Notes: generated from the letters alone by a model not told the origin. DNA of 64,000 bases from Calothrix sp. PCC 7716 (GCF_019977735.1 NZ_AP025018.1:1674001-1738000), one strand, 5' to 3'; counted from the stretch's first letter, positions 1 through 9,146 are shown. A program made the numbers and translations.

Positions 1-175
1 GCCATGTACAAGCACACATTGCGCTGACTAACGCGGGTAGCATAGCAAACGAAAATCCACACCAAGCTTTATTTTGAGTTAATTCACCATAAGTCCAAAT
101 TAGCCAAATAGCTGCTATCCATTCAATAACGCTAGAAACGTGAATTATCCAAGTGGGAATCGAAAGAGCGTGCAT
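1..175 (-). CDS. DUF2499 domain protein, N-terminal part (cut by window start)
   Basis: On the reverse strand an ATG at 173-175 opens 58 codons that run off the window edge without a stop. The protein begins MHALSIPTWIIHVSSVIE and continues with WIAAIWLIWTYGELTQ and AWCGFSFAMLPALVSAMCAC. This matches my memory of the DUF2499 family, small membrane proteins of cyanobacteria and plastids whose function is unknown. The segment is strongly hydrophobic, consistent with at least one membrane helix. It is transcribed divergently from the csaB gene that follows. Only the first third or so of the protein is present. Confidence 0.75.
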   Translation of the reverse strand, partial: MHALSIPTWIIHVSSVIEWIAAIWLIWTYGELTQNKAWCGFSFAMLPALVSAMCACTW

Positions 176-203
176 AAAATAAAGTTAGGAGTTAAGAATG
201 TAG

Positions 204-223
204 AGACGCGACATGTCGCGTCT
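204..223. repeat. Perfect 20-bp palindrome of the GTAGAGACGCG hairpin family
   Basis: AGACGCGACATGTCGCGTCT is a perfect inverted repeat. It belongs to the same family as the hairpins at 5774-5801 (inside cobN) and 49751-49778 (3' end of the GH10-like gene), which share the GTAGAGACGCG arm. It sits in the spacer between the DUF2499 gene and csaB, next to a short GTTAGGA-type repeat at about 183-195. Confidence 0.8.
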
Positions 224-327
224 AAGCTATTTTGATAGTGTATCGCCTCTGCATACCCAGTTTAGATAAATGCTGTTAATCTAAAATCCTGTAAGGACGG
301 GTTTACAAGATAAAATACAAAATTATT

Positions 328-1365
328 ATGCGCGCGTTACTATCTGGATATTACGGTAAAGGCAACGGTGGCGATGAGGCACTGTTAGCTACACTTTTAC
401 AAATGCTACCATCACACGTTACACCTGTTGTTTTGTCAGGAAATCCTGATGAAACGAGTCAGCGTTATGGTGTTGAAGCACATGAACGTATGTCTATGAG
501 TAGCGTTATTAAAGCTTTACGTTCGTGTGATGCGTTTATTTGGGGTGGTGGTAGTTTAATTCAAGATGCTACAAGCTTTATAAGTCCATTTTATTATGCT
601 GGCTTAATGGCGTTAGCCCAAAAAATGGGTTTGAAAACGGTAGCATGGGCACAAGGTATTGGACCACTCGAACGTTCACAAGTGCGTTGGATAGCAAGGA
701 AAACATTCAGTAATTGTACTAAAGTGAGTGTGCGCGATAATGCGAGTGCTGCATTATTAAATGAGTGGAATGTGAGTTATTTCCTTGCCCCAGACCCTGT
801 ATGGGCAATGGAGTCTAAGCCAACACCAGGACTTTGGGATTTGCCGGCGCCAAGGGTAGCTGTTACTTTAAGGTCACATCCGCTACTAACGGCGCCACGT
901 TTAGAAACAATAACACGCGCATTAGTTGATTTTCAAAAAGCCACACAAACGTTTATTGTGCTTTTACCATTCCAGAAAGCACAAGATTATGAAATTGCCC
1001 AAGCTATTCAACCAGCACTCAAAGACGTTAGTCAAATATTACATTTTGAAGAACCGCAAATTTTAAAAGGTGTATTTCGCGGAGTTGAAATGGCCATAGG
1101 AATGCGGTTACATAGCCTAATTATGGCAGCAAGCGAAGGATGTCGAGCATTTGCCATCAGCTACGACCCAAAAGTAAACCGTTTGATGGAAGATACTGAT
1201 ATGCCAGGTTGGGATTTAGCAAATTTACCTAACGATGCCAATGTAATTAGTAAAACCTGGATTGAACACTACGCAAACGGCGACCCGCTATCACCAGATA
1301 AAATACAATTTTTACTCGATAGAGCATCAATCCACAAAGCTGTCTTAGAAGATGCCTTAACCTAA
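328..1365 (+). CDS. csaB: Polysaccharide pyruvyl transferase CsaB
   Basis: Member of the polysaccharide pyruvyl transferase family, which moves a pyruvyl group from phosphoenolpyruvate to sugars of secondary cell-wall or envelope polysaccharides. The 345-residue length is normal for CsaB. The N-terminus MRALLSGYYGKGNGGDEALL is the typical nucleotide-sugar-binding-like start, followed by WGGGSLIQDATS near residue 72 and AWAQGIGP near residue 107, both family hallmarks. A second half contains GMRLHSLIMAASEG near residue 258, also typical. The ATG at 328 lacks an obvious Shine-Dalgarno sequence, which is common in cyanobacteria. It stands alone between divergent and convergent neighbours. Assignment to the family is firm; the exact acceptor polysaccharide is unknown. 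Confidence 0.88.
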   Translation: MRALLSGYYGKGNGGDEALLATLLQMLPSHVTPVVLSGNPDETSQRYGVEAHERMSMSSVIKALRSCDAFIWGGGSLIQDATSFISPFYYAGLMALAQKMGLKTVAWAQGIGPLERSQVRWIARKTFSNCTKVSVRDNASAALLNEWNVSYFLAPDPVWAMESKPTPGLWDLPAPRVAVTLRSHPLLTAPRLETITRALVDFQKATQTFIVLLPFQKAQDYEIAQAIQPALKDVSQILHFEEPQILKGVFRGVEMAIGMRLHSLIMAASEGCRAFAISYDPKVNRLMEDTDMPGWDLANLPNDANVISKTWIEHYANGDPLSPDKIQFLLDRASIHKAVLEDALT

Positions 1366-1391
1366 ATTATTTTATCTTGTGGAACATACTC

Positions 1392-1420
1392 TTGTGGAAC
1401 GGGCATCCCTGCCCGTCCCA
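1392..1420. repeat. Dispersed GGGCATCC-type palindromic repeat
   Basis: TTGTGGAACGGGCATCCC followed by TGCCCGTCCC. It is the reverse-complement orientation of a family seen again at 14729-14757, 33733-33762 and 41951-41980 (core ACGGGCAAGGATGCCCGT then TCCACAAGA). It lies in the short spacer between the convergent csaB and histidine kinase genes, where a hairpin could terminate transcription. Confidence 0.7.
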
Positions 1421-1423
1421 GTG

Positions 1424-3349
1424 TCATTCACTAGGTTGTTCAGGTATCCAAACTGTAAAAACAGACCCTACCGCAACCGTTGACTCAACTTCGATTCTAC
1501 CGCGATGCATTTCTACTAGTTGCTTAGTCAAAGCCAACCCCAAACCAGTTCCTCCATAACGGCGCCTATACGGAGTATCAAGTTGATGAAATTTTTCAAA
1601 TAATTGTGGTAATTGTTCTTCAGGTATCCCAATTCCTGTATCTTCAACTTGAAACACCGCATTACCATCTTCGCACCATAACCGCAATGTCACACTTCCA
1701 CCTTCGGGTGTAAATTTTATCGCGTTACTTAAAAGATTGTTAATTACTTGCTGTACTCGCCGTACATCTGCACAAAAGCGACGATTTTCATCGATAAGTA
1801 CATCTAATTTTAAATCTACTTGTTGAGTTGTTGCTTTTTCTTGCAATGAGTCAATAATTAATTCTGCTACTTCTTTTAATGTAAACTCTGTATTATTTAG
1901 TACTGCTTTACCAGCTTCAATTTGTGATAAATCAAGAATATCGTTGATCATTTCCAGCAGGTGTTCACCGCTATCGTGAATAGTTTGTAAATAATCGCGC
2001 TGACGCTGCGATAATTCTCCAAACGACCAACGTAGTAATGTAGATGACATTCCTATTACGTAAGTTAACGGTGTTAGTAATTCGTGACTGATAGTAGCTA
2101 AGAACTCACTACGTATACGACTTGCAGCTTCAGCAGCAACCAAAGCGTCATGTAGTGCCATTGTACGTTCGACTACCCGTTGTTCGAGGCTTTGCTTTTC
2201 TTGGGTCAGCGACTTCATTAACTCTGCTTGGTGAATAGCAATAGCAAGTTGTTCCGCAACGGCGCCTAGAAAATTTTTCTCACTTTCATTCCAGTTACGC
2301 GCTTCGTAACATTGATGAGCAATGAGTAACCCCCATAGCTTATTTTCAAACATAATCGGCGCCACTAATTTGGCACGAACTTTAACGTCTTCCAAAAAGT
2401 TAAGCAAACACCTTTCACTAACATAAGTTTTGTAAACATCATTAACTGCCAGCGTGAAACCCTGACGGTATTTAGTCCAACACTCGGTAGTCGGAGTAAA
2501 ACAATTTTTTTCTTCGCAATTCAATACTGATGAAATCGTATCACTAGCGCGAACTTCGTAAACAATGCAACCCGGTATAGATGGATGTTCATGAATCAAA
2601 TTTGATTCATTAAATTTATATATTACTAAACGGTCTAATTCTAAGAACTCACGCACCTGCGCGAGTGCTGTCGTCATAATTACAGATAAATCTAAACTTT
2701 TACGGATTTGCGTTGTGACACGATTTAGTAGTCTTTCTTGAGCTATTTGCTTAGAAAGTGCATCTTCCACATGCTGACATGCTGCAAAATTTAAATTATC
2801 ACTTCCTTCTGTTGGTATAACTTCAGGTTGCTTTAATAGACATTCTAATAGCAATAATGTAAACTTCTCTTGCAGCGCTGCATTATTTGGCTCTAATACC
2901 TCACGGTACTGTTCCAAGTCTTGGCATGTTTGAGAATGGCGCCCAAACAACGTACCTAATTCCAACAAAAAGGAACTGATTAGACCTCTATCAAAAGTAA
3001 TGCTTGCATCCAGCAAGTAATTATCATCATCAATATCATTATTGCGTGTTAAATTATTTTGTACTATAACATCAGAACTGACTTGCCTCGTCCCTGTTAA
3101 CAACGCACTAAAACCCTGTGAGACTACCAACGTAAAGCGTTTTATCAACCATTGGCTTGAAAGTGGAATCCGCTGTAGTACTGCTTCTGTCAAAACTAAA
3201 GCTTTATTTTCCACAGAAGAAGCCATTTGCTCTAGCAATTTCCCCAGTTGATCAAAAGTATCGACACGTAAAGTTCTAGAAAAGCCCAAATTTGGAGAAC
3301 TAAGCATTTTCATCTGTGAGAGTAAGAGGGCAGGGAGAGGGGTCATCAT
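1424..3349 (-). CDS. GAF-domain sensor histidine kinase
   Basis: A 641-residue soluble two-component sensor kinase. Residues about 1-170 resemble the DICT sensory domain found in cyanobacterial signalling proteins (weak call). About 205-385 is a GAF domain (LDRLVIYKFN, later RAKLVAPIMFENKLWGLL). A short coiled linker leads to a HisKA domain with the H-box FLATISHELLTPL near residue 420. The catalytic domain has N box NNLLSNAIKFTPEGG, G1 DTGIGIPEEQL and G2 GGTGLGLAL. No receiver domain or membrane helix is visible. The GAF keeps a cysteine (ERCLLNF) at the position that binds bilin in cyanobacteriochromes, but the next residue is Leu rather than His. No response regulator lies adjacent, so the partner is unknown. 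ATG at 3347-3349; an alternative ATG is one codon inside. Confidence 0.88.
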   Translation of the reverse strand: MMTPLPALLLSQMKMLSSPNLGFSRTLRVDTFDQLGKLLEQMASSVENKALVLTEAVLQRIPLSSQWLIKRFTLVVSQGFSALLTGTRQVSSDVIVQNNLTRNNDIDDDNYLLDASITFDRGLISSFLLELGTLFGRHSQTCQDLEQYREVLEPNNAALQEKFTLLLLECLLKQPEVIPTEGSDNLNFAACQHVEDALSKQIAQERLLNRVTTQIRKSLDLSVIMTTALAQVREFLELDRLVIYKFNESNLIHEHPSIPGCIVYEVRASDTISSVLNCEEKNCFTPTTECWTKYRQGFTLAVNDVYKTYVSERCLLNFLEDVKVRAKLVAPIMFENKLWGLLIAHQCYEARNWNESEKNFLGAVAEQLAIAIHQAELMKSLTQEKQSLEQRVVERTMALHDALVAAEAASRIRSEFLATISHELLTPLTYVIGMSSTLLRWSFGELSQRQRDYLQTIHDSGEHLLEMINDILDLSQIEAGKAVLNNTEFTLKEVAELIIDSLQEKATTQQVDLKLDVLIDENRRFCADVRRVQQVINNLLSNAIKFTPEGGSVTLRLWCEDGNAVFQVEDTGIGIPEEQLPQLFEKFHQLDTPYRRRYGGTGLGLALTKQLVEMHRGRIEVESTVAVGSVFTVWIPEQPSE

Positions 3350-3444
3350 TCAAAGAGAGTTATAGCCTTTAACTTTATCTAGCTTTATTTATCTTTGTTA
3401 AGCAATATTTATACTCTATATAGTTTAAAACGGTTATCACGACT

Positions 3445-6400
3445 ATGCATCGTATTAATACCACATCGGTTGGTGTTGTTTCTCAATCTGAGGGCATTAT
3501 TTTTGTAGAACAAAATCCTGCTCCAGTTATATTCTTAACGGCAGCAGATACGGATATTCAGAGCATTGCTGCTGCTTATGCATTATTACCTAACTTTCCT
3601 GCGCTTCGAGTTGCTAACTTATTGCAATTGCAACATCAAATTAGCATTGATACATACGCAGAACAAGTTTTAGAGTTCGCTTCGGTAATTATTTTACGCC
3701 TTTTAGGAGGGCGCTCATATTGGACTTACGGCTTGGAAGTTGTGCAGGAACTAGTACAACGTAAACATATAGATTTAATTGTAATGCCAGGAGACGATGC
3801 TCTTGACCCCTATTTAATATCTCATTCCACCTTGGGCGAAACCAAGGTCAACAGGATATGGCGTTATTTTAACGAAGGTGGGGTATCCAATATTGTTCAC
3901 GCATTCCAATATATTTCTGACTGCTGTTTATCAACCACATTTAACCCACCTCCTGTGCAAGTCGTTCCGCGTGTGGGAGTATATGAGCCAAGGGGAAAGG
4001 GGGAATGTTCAGGCAAGATTGGGATTCTTTTTTATCGAGCGCACTATTTAGTAGGTAACACCAAAGTTATTGATGCTTTGTGCGAAGCTTTGATTAAACG
4101 AAATTTAGAACCAGTCCCAGTTTTTGTATCTTCGCTACGAGAAAAAGATGTTCAAGCTGAACTAGAAGCTATTTTTCAATCAACTTCAGCTTCTCCCCTA
4201 ACTTTATTACTCAACACAACGAGCTTTTCACTTGCGCGTTTAGAAACCGAAACCCCGCAGCTTGAACTCTGGCAAAAGTTAGATGTACCTGTGTTGCAAG
4301 TTATTTTGAGTGGTGGTTTTATAGAACAGTGGCAGTCAGATTCGATGGGTTTGTCACCGCGTGATATGGCAATGAATGTGGCACTGCCTGAAGTTGATGG
4401 CAGAATAATAAGCCGTGCTGTCTCGTTTAAAGCAGTAATTAGGCGCCATCCTGACTTAGAAACTGATGTAGTTGGTTATGAACCAATAGCTTCGCGTATC
4501 GATTTTGTTGCCGAACTTGCTGCGAACTGGGTACGACTACGTAATAAACCATCATCAGAACGGCGCCTTGCTTTTATTTTAGCCAACTACCCAACCCGCG
4601 ATGCTAGATTAGCGAATGGAGTCGGTTTAGATACACCCGCCAGTTGCGTAGAAATTTTAAAAGCCTTACAAGACAAAGGTTATAACTTAGATAATATTCC
4701 TCAAAGTGGTGATGAATTAATACATTGGCTTACCCAAGGAGTCACTAACGACCCCGAAGGTAGAGAATTACGTCCTATTTACCAAAGCCTTTCAAGGGAA
4801 GAATATCAAACTTATTTCACATCTTTACCTGGAACCGTTCAACAAGCAATAAGTCAACGTTGGGGAGAAGAGACTCAAAATCAAATTCCAATTTCTGGTA
4901 TCCAACTCGGCAATATATTTATTGGTATCCAGCCATCACGCGGTTATGAGCTTGACCCCAGTTTAAATTACCATGCCCCAGACCTAGAACCAACTCACAA
5001 CTATCTCGCGTTTTACCACTGGGTACGTCAACACTTTAAAGCTGATGCAGTAGTTCATGTTGGTAAGCATGGAAACTTAGAGTGGTTACCAGGTAAAAGC
5101 ATCGCATTATCTAGTGATTGTTACCCAGAAGTGGCATTAGGCGCCATGCCACATTTATATCCTTTTATCGTGAATGACCCAGGAGAGGGTTCTCAAGCGA
5201 AACGACGCGCACAAGCGGTAATTATAGACCACCTAACACCACCTCTAACCCGTGCAGAACTTTATGGTTCACTCTCAAACTTAGAAAATTTAATTGATGA
5301 GTATTACGAAGCTCTAAGTTTAAACCCCAGCAGATTACCTGCAATAAGCGCGCGTATTAGCGAACTAGTCACCCAAGAAAATCTAAGTTGCGATTTTAGG
5401 ATGGGCAAGGGAGACGAAATCCCCATTAATAAAATAGATGGTTATCTGTGTGAACTCAAAGAAGCACAAATTCGAGATGGGTTACATATCTTTGGGCAAT
5501 GTCCTAATGGTCGGCAACTTCATGATTTAATTATTGCCATAGCCAGACAGCCTTCGCGGCGCCATACTGGTATCACCTGTGCCATCGCTACTGACTGGGG
5601 TTTAGATATAAATCCTTTAACAGATGATTTTGCTCAACAACTGACCAAGAAACAAATTGAACTTTTAGCGCAGAAAACACAGTCTCCTTGTCGCACTGTT
5701 GGTGATGCTGTTGAAGCACTCGAAGAACAAGCTGCACATCTAATAGAACAAATAATCCAAAATCGAGACGCGAGTAGAGACGCGATTTATCGCGTCTCTA
5801 CACTCAGCACTCAGCACTCAGCACTCATCATTTCTCTGACATGGATAAAATCGCATCTTCTACCCGCTCTTTTACAAACCGATAGAGAAATTATTAATTT
5901 GTTACGTGGGTTAGATGGTAGATATGTACCTAGTGGCCCATCTGGTGCCCCAACACGCGGGCGCCCAGAAGTTTTACCAACAGGTAATAATTTTTACTCA
6001 GTCGATATTCGTGCGGTTCCAACAGAATCGGCATGGGATGTAGGCAGGAAAGCAGCAGAAACACTGATAGAATGTTATACTCAAGAGCATGGAGAGTATC
6101 CAAAGACACTAGTGCTATCTTTATGGGGAACTGCGACGATGCGAACTGGGGGTGATGATATTGCCCAGGCATTAGCTTTGCTCGGTGTACAGCCAGTGTG
6201 GGATAGCGCAGCACGCCGTGTTGTGGATTTAGAAATATTACCAGTAGAAGTGCTAGGGCGCCCACGTGTGGATGTAACATTAAGGGTTTCGGGTTTTTTC
6301 CGAGATGCTTTTGGAAATTTGATAAACTTATTTGACCAAGCTGTAGAAGCTGTGGCAGCATTGGATGAACCGAAGGACTTGAATCCACTCGCCGCTCAAG

Positions 6401-7206
6401 TTTTAGAAGAAATGGAGTATTGGCACAAAGTTGGATTAAGTGAAACAGAAGCCTTAGAACGCTCTCTCTACCGGATTTTCGGCTCCAAACCAGGTGCATA
6501 TGGTGCTGGACTTCAAGGGTTAATTGAGTCGCAAAACTGGTCTAATGATTCTGACCTAGCAAGCGCTTATATAAATTGGAGTTCTTATGCTTATACAAGA
6601 AAAAGCGATGGACGTTCTGCACCCGAAGCATTCTCGAAACGTTTACTTTCGACGCAGGTAGTGCTGCAAAACCAAGATAACCGCGAACACGATTTGCTTG
6701 ACTCTGATGATTATTATCAATTTCAAGGCGGTTTGATAGCAGCAGTACGTTCGATTCGAGGGGAAAATCCTTCCTCTTATTTTGGCGATAACTCAATCCC
6801 AGCAAAACCGCGAGTTCGTCAACTATCTGAGGAGATAGCCAGGGTATACCGTTCACGGGTAATTAATCCAAAATGGATTGCTGGAGTGATGCGTCACGGT
6901 TATAAGGGTGCATTTGAAATGGCTGCTACGGTTGATTTTTTGTTCGCTTACGATGCTACTGCTAGATGTGTAGAAGACCACATGTATGAAGGAATTGCAA
7001 AGACATACCTTTTTGATTCAAGAGTTTGTAAATTTCTTGAAGAAAAAAATCCGTATGCTCTGCGTGATATCGCTGAGAGATTACTTGAAGCATACAAGCG
7101 TGGTTTATGGCAGGATGTAAATATACAAACATTGGAAAATCTGCGAAACTTAGTACATCAAGCTGAAGCAGCTATCGAACAGCCAGTGCCTTTCGGGTCT
7201 AACTGA
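3445..7206 (+). CDS. cobN: Cobaltochelatase subunit CobN
   Basis: Large subunit of the ATP-dependent cobalt (or related) chelatase that inserts metal into the corrin ring during cobalamin synthesis. The 1253-residue protein has the CobN/ChlH family core HVGKHGNLEWLPGKSIAL, the segment YPFIVNDPGEGSQAKRRAQA and the late motif YVPSGPSGAPTRGRPEVLPT. The length and the N-terminus fit CobN rather than the longer ChlH. Residues about 770-795 (RDASRDAIYRVSTLSTQHSA) are unusual: they are encoded by a GTAGAGACGCG hairpin and a TCAGCAC tandem repeat inserted in frame at 5774-5829, next to a variable loop. No cobalamin riboswitch was recognised in the 95-bp upstream spacer shared with the divergent kinase gene. 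Confidence 0.9.
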   Translation: MHRINTTSVGVVSQSEGIIFVEQNPAPVIFLTAADTDIQSIAAAYALLPNFPALRVANLLQLQHQISIDTYAEQVLEFASVIILRLLGGRSYWTYGLEVVQELVQRKHIDLIVMPGDDALDPYLISHSTLGETKVNRIWRYFNEGGVSNIVHAFQYISDCCLSTTFNPPPVQVVPRVGVYEPRGKGECSGKIGILFYRAHYLVGNTKVIDALCEALIKRNLEPVPVFVSSLREKDVQAELEAIFQSTSASPLTLLLNTTSFSLARLETETPQLELWQKLDVPVLQVILSGGFIEQWQSDSMGLSPRDMAMNVALPEVDGRIISRAVSFKAVIRRHPDLETDVVGYEPIASRIDFVAELAANWVRLRNKPSSERRLAFILANYPTRDARLANGVGLDTPASCVEILKALQDKGYNLDNIPQSGDELIHWLTQGVTNDPEGRELRPIYQSLSREEYQTYFTSLPGTVQQAISQRWGEETQNQIPISGIQLGNIFIGIQPSRGYELDPSLNYHAPDLEPTHNYLAFYHWVRQHFKADAVVHVGKHGNLEWLPGKSIALSSDCYPEVALGAMPHLYPFIVNDPGEGSQAKRRAQAVIIDHLTPPLTRAELYGSLSNLENLIDEYYEALSLNPSRLPAISARISELVTQENLSCDFRMGKGDEIPINKIDGYLCELKEAQIRDGLHIFGQCPNGRQLHDLIIAIARQPSRRHTGITCAIATDWGLDINPLTDDFAQQLTKKQIELLAQKTQSPCRTVGDAVEALEEQAAHLIEQIIQNRDASRDAIYRVSTLSTQHSALIISLTWIKSHLLPALLQTDREIINLLRGLDGRYVPSGPSGAPTRGRPEVLPTGNNFYSVDIRAVPTESAWDVGRKAAETLIECYTQEHGEYPKTLVLSLWGTATMRTGGDDIAQALALLGVQPVWDSAARRVVDLEILPVEVLGRPRVDVTLRVSGFFRDAFGNLINLFDQAVEAVAALDEPKDLNPLAAQVLEEMEYWHKVGLSETEALERSLYRIFGSKPGAYGAGLQGLIESQNWSNDSDLASAYINWSSYAYTRKSDGRSAPEAFSKRLLSTQVVLQNQDNREHDLLDSDDYYQFQGGLIAAVRSIRGENPSSYFGDNSIPAKPRVRQLSEEIARVYRSRVINPKWIAGVMRHGYKGAFEMAATVDFLFAYDATARCVEDHMYEGIAKTYLFDSRVCKFLEEKNPYALRDIAERLLEAYKRGLWQDVNIQTLENLRNLVHQAEAAIEQPVPFGSN
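5774..5829. repeat. Hairpin plus STRR array inside cobN
   Basis: GTAGAGACGCGAT and ATCGCGTCTCTAC (5774-5786 and 5789-5801) form a perfect 13-bp stem with a 2-nt loop. It is followed immediately by ACTCAGC-type heptamers (5801-5829). Both are members of dispersed repeat families of this window, and together they keep the cobN frame open. Confidence 0.85.
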
Positions 7207-7294
7207 ACGTAGCAATTGGCGCCGCATTTTTTATAAATGTCGGTGCTGCTGGCATCGAAAAAAAGTGGTGTAGGAAAACTTTAGGAAAATAACT

Positions 7295-8449
7295 ATGGAA
7301 AACCTTGCGTATTTACACCTAGCTTTCGATTACGAAGACTGCCCATCGATTGAGTTAGCTAAATTTAGCTTTTTAGTCAATCGGGGAACATCACCAGACT
7401 GGAAAAAGTTATCGAGTCGAGCTTGGCGCTATATGTTGCCCCTAGCTTTGACTTTATCGATGATGACTGCAATGAGTAGTGCATTTGCACTGCAAAAAGG
7501 CGACCAGGGTCCATCGGTTCGCGAATTACAACAAGACTTGAAGCGAGCAGGTTTTTATAATGCTCCTATCACTCAAGTATATGACGTTCGCACTGAAGAT
7601 GCTGTAAAACGATTTCAAAAAGCTGCTTCTTTGAAGGTTAGCGGCATTGCAGGTCCTACAACTATCGGGAAATTAGATACCTGGCGCCCAGTTGCTCAAA
7701 ATAACCGAGTCAGACAACAAGCGCAAAACGTAGTCAATACTCAGACTTCGAGACCACGCGCTCTTAACGCTCAATCTCGTACCGAGCAGCAAGCAACATC
7801 AGTCGCGAAACGTAGCGTTTCCGGAATTATTGGTAAAGGTGACGAAGGAGAGGAAGTTCGTAATTTGCAAGAACGGTTACGAGTTGCGGGATACTATTAT
7901 GGCAATTCCACAGGTATTTTCGGACCAATAACCGAAGATGCAGTTAAACGCTTCCAGCAAGCTTATAAATTAGAGGCAGATGGATTAGTTGGACCTGCAA
8001 CATTACGCCGACTGCCTCCTGTAGGTGTTGGTTATGGTGAAGACGCACAAAATCGGCGCTCTTCCACTGATAAACTTCGTTTAGGCGACCGTGGTGAAGC
8101 CGTGCGAGTATTACAAGAACAATTAATTAAAGCTGGATACTTAGAAGGTCAGCCAAACGGTTACTTCGGCCCATTTACAGCAGATGCCGTCAGACGCTTT
8201 CAGGCAGAGAATTATTTAGCAGCCAGCGGAATTGCAGGTCCAACAACACGTGCTAAGTTATACGCAAACACCAACAATGGGGACAGTAACGAATTTAATG
8301 TGCTGGAAATTCAACGTCGGTTGAGAGAACGAGGTTTTTATAAAGGTCCACTCAATGGCGTAATGGGTAACGATACGAAGCGTGCAATTAAACAAGCACA
8401 AGAGTTTTACGGCATTAGCCTTAATGATGTAAGAACTGGACGCTATTAA
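7295..8449 (+). CDS. Peptidoglycan-binding protein with four PG_binding_1 repeats
   Basis: A 384-residue exported wall-binding protein. After about 45 N-terminal residues there is a hydrophobic segment (YMLPLALTLSMMTAMSSAFA, about 47-66) that looks like a signal peptide with a likely cleavage after AFA. Then come PG_binding_1 modules with the pattern GDxGxxVRxLQxxLxxAGFY...FGPxTxDAVKRFQ: about 68-125, 180-238, 262-322, and a fourth truncated one to the C-terminus (LEIQRRLRERGFYKGPLNG). No catalytic domain is visible. The gene converges on furA. In Anabaena the equivalent gene next to furA is, as I recall, alr1690, whose read-through transcript is antisense to furA. The true start may lie at an internal codon nearer the signal peptide. 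Confidence 0.85.
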   Translation: MENLAYLHLAFDYEDCPSIELAKFSFLVNRGTSPDWKKLSSRAWRYMLPLALTLSMMTAMSSAFALQKGDQGPSVRELQQDLKRAGFYNAPITQVYDVRTEDAVKRFQKAASLKVSGIAGPTTIGKLDTWRPVAQNNRVRQQAQNVVNTQTSRPRALNAQSRTEQQATSVAKRSVSGIIGKGDEGEEVRNLQERLRVAGYYYGNSTGIFGPITEDAVKRFQQAYKLEADGLVGPATLRRLPPVGVGYGEDAQNRRSSTDKLRLGDRGEAVRVLQEQLIKAGYLEGQPNGYFGPFTADAVRRFQAENYLAASGIAGPTTRAKLYANTNNGDSNEFNVLEIQRRLRERGFYKGPLNGVMGNDTKRAIKQAQEFYGISLNDVRTGRY

Positions 8450-8496
8450 GATATTTATTGCGCGTTAATCGATTTGAAAATTTATCAACGATGGTT

Positions 8497-8528
8497 AAAT
8501 CCCACGCGGGAGCAGCGTGGGATTTTTG
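8497..8528 (+). terminator. Strong intrinsic terminator after the peptidoglycan-binding gene
   Basis: AAATCCCACGC (8497-8507) pairs with GCGTGGGATTT (8515-8525) around a 7-nt loop, and the 3' arm runs into TTTTTG. It lies 48 bp after the stop codon and before the convergent furA gene. Confidence 0.8.
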
Positions 8529-8567
8529 TATGAGCATATATTTTCTAGATTCCCCTAAAAAACTTAC

Positions 8568-8598
8568 CCAAGTACTTACCCAAGTACTTACCCAATAT
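8568..8598. repeat. Three tandem copies of a 12-bp unit next to furA stop
   Basis: The unit CTTACCCAAGTA is repeated almost three times directly before the furA stop codon (furA is on the minus strand). Each unit boundary contains the small palindrome AAGTACTT. Confidence 0.8.
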
Positions 8599-8599
8599 A

Positions 8600-9055
8600 C
8601 TACAGCGGCATTAACGCGCGTTGACACTTCGGGCAAACAGCATGAATAGTCATTTGACAATCAAGAAGGCTAAAACCTTCTTTTTGGGCTGTTTTGGAGC
8701 CAATTTTGAGAACTGAATCGTTCTTAAACTCAATCGTGGTGTTACACCTTACACAAATTAAGTGATGGTGATGATGTGGATATGGCTGGTTGATTTCGTA
8801 ATGTTTATGTCCTTCTCCCAGTTCCAATTCCCGTAAAATCCCCATCCGCGCCATTAATTTGAGGGTGCGGTAAATAGTCGATAAGCTGATGCCTTCTCCT
8901 TGTTCTTCTAACCTTTCGTAAAGGTCTTCTGCACTAAGATGTTCTCCTTGTGGAAGTTCTTGGAAAATATGTAATATAACTTCCCTTTGGGGAGTTAGGC
9001 GCCAGCCACGTTCATTAAGCTCTGCCTTAAGCGAAGCAGATGTGTAGACAGACAT
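8600..9055 (-). CDS. furA: Ferric uptake regulator FurA
   Basis: Fur-family metalloregulator, 151 residues from the ATG at 9053-9055, the same length as Anabaena FurA. A TTG start 15 bp upstream is possible but unlikely. The winged-helix part contains NERGWRLTPQREVIL and the recognition helix ISLSTIYRTLKLMARMG. The metal-binding dimerisation part has the histidine cluster PYPHHHHHLICVRC. Two CxxC motifs (CVRC, CPKC) and a further Cys in LLDCQ match the cysteine pattern I remember for FurA. It should repress iron-uptake and oxidative-stress genes with Fe(II) as corepressor. It is followed upstream by sigC in the same orientation, separated by 452 bp carrying a plausible own promoter. Confidence 0.9.
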   Translation of the reverse strand: MSVYTSASLKAELNERGWRLTPQREVILHIFQELPQGEHLSAEDLYERLEEQGEGISLSTIYRTLKLMARMGILRELELGEGHKHYEINQPYPHHHHHLICVRCNTTIEFKNDSVLKIGSKTAQKEGFSLLDCQMTIHAVCPKCQRALMPL

Positions 9056-9088
9056 ACTAATCTTTCTCAATAAAGGCTGTCAATTGAG

Positions 9089-9146
9089 AATATAACAAAT
9101 ATTTAGGCCAAGTTGCAACAATTAAACATTATTGATAATTATTTCA
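9089..9146 (-). promoter_or_regulatory. Candidate furA promoter with AT-rich Fur-box-like site
   Basis: On the minus strand TTGCAA (9113-9118) and TATATT (9089-9094) are separated by 18 bp and would start transcription near 9082, about 27 nt before the furA ATG. Just upstream of the -35, 9128-9146 contains ATTATTGATAATTATT, which resembles the GATAAT-type iron box and could mediate autoregulation. The site is a visual match only. The remainder of the 9147-9436 spacer is AT-rich with nothing else recognised. Confidence 0.45.

Noticed and set aside
3350-3444. Cobalamin riboswitch upstream of cobN
   Set aside because: The spacer is only 95 bp and no B12-box-like sequence was recognised.
5930-6499. 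189-codon minus-strand frame inside cobN
   Set aside because: Lies wholly antisense to a well-supported gene, has no family resemblance and an odd Leu/His-rich composition typical of shadow frames.
8458-8649. 63-codon plus-strand frame between the peptidoglycan-binding gene and furA
   Set aside because: It runs through a terminator and a 12-bp tandem repeat into antisense furA; repeat-encoded residues and no family match.
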